Assembly (NCBI GenBank): GCA_038244055.1
Contig: JBBRTW010000170.1
Location: 1 to 13,541, forward strand
Origin: DASPKW01 sp038244055
Lineage (GTDB): Bacteria > Planctomycetota > Phycisphaerae > Tepidisphaerales > Tepidisphaeraceae
Direction of reading: 5' to 3'
DNA length: 13,541 bases
Each line of letters opens with the position of its first letter. Positions within the stretch are counted from its first letter, which is position 1. A model generated the notes under the pieces. That model was not told the origin of the DNA and searched no databases. It saw only the letters and a list, made by a program, of their open reading frames with translations. Position numbers and translations under genes: made by a program. Below are positions 13,473 through 13,541 of the stretch, piece after piece.

Positions 13473-13541
13473 ATGGAGGCCGATCCCACCCATTTCCCGT
13501 CGCCCATTTGTCCTGGTTGTGCCCGGCGTGATCGCCGGATC
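13473..13541 (+). CDS. Possible IS66-type transposase, N-terminus (cut by the right edge)
   Basis: The 23 visible codons read MEADPTHFPSPICPGCAR followed by RDRRI and run off the window. A short Pro-rich start followed by CPGC and an Arg/Asp-rich start of a coiled coil is typical of the N-terminus of IS66-family transposases. I see no clear ribosome-binding site and cannot define the element's end. The call depends on about 23 residues and should be treated as tentative. Confidence 0.45.
   Translation, partial: MEADPTHFPSPICPGCARRDRRI

Noticed and set aside
1..13541. CRISPR arrays, rRNA genes and complete tRNA genes
   Set aside because: No regularly spaced direct repeats, no rRNA-like sequence and only a 3' tRNA fragment were seen.

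Overview
This is a GC-rich bacterial window. I infer a member of the Planctomycetota (Phycisphaerae-like) or a neighbouring phylum. The grounds are the zinc-ribbon/two-helix protein at 12240-12875, the serpin and SGNH-hydrolase remnants, and the style of the ars-type operon. This placement rests on family resemblance from memory, not on a marker gene.

Layout. (1) 1-1704, plus strand: the C-terminal half of an RND efflux pump that enters from the left edge. (2) 1735-10544, minus strand: eleven tightly packed genes that form one apparent operon, read right to left. They are an ArsR repressor, a small TM0996-type thioredoxin, a lipid-anchored or secreted thioredoxin with a CIPC site, a 425-residue protein combining thioredoxin, NosL-like and MerB-like regions, an ArsF-like thioredoxin-fold protein (CVTC), an ArsG-like six-helix CcdA relative, a Tat-exported flavodoxin-fold FMN reductase, a DUF318/ArsP-type permease, and an HlyD-type adaptor with an FtsX/MacB-type permease and its ABC ATPase. 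Two near-identical palindromic operators (ACTTGG-N8-CCAAGT) lie before arsR and before the first thioredoxin gene. (3) 10571-13541: a gene-poor stretch of debris. It holds a 3' tRNA-Thr fragment that looks like an integration site, a REP-like inverted repeat, the C-terminal third of a serpin, the C-terminal half of an SGNH hydrolase, one apparently intact zinc-ribbon membrane protein, two very short gene remnants, and the first codons of what looks like an IS66-type transposase at the right edge.

Working model (inference). The operon is an arsenical or thiophilic-metal(loid) resistance unit. ArsR senses the toxicant through its CVC motif and lifts repression at both operators. The CcdA-like ArsG homologue could carry thiol electrons across the membrane to several exported thioredoxin-fold proteins. 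Those, together with the exported flavoprotein and the MerB-like region, could reduce or cleave organo-metal(loid) compounds. The DUF318 permease and the ABC-adaptor module would remove the products. The unusual parts are the thioredoxin/NosL/MerB fusion, the presence of four thioredoxin-fold proteins with a CcdA-like channel, and a tripartite ABC exporter at the end of an ars-type operon.
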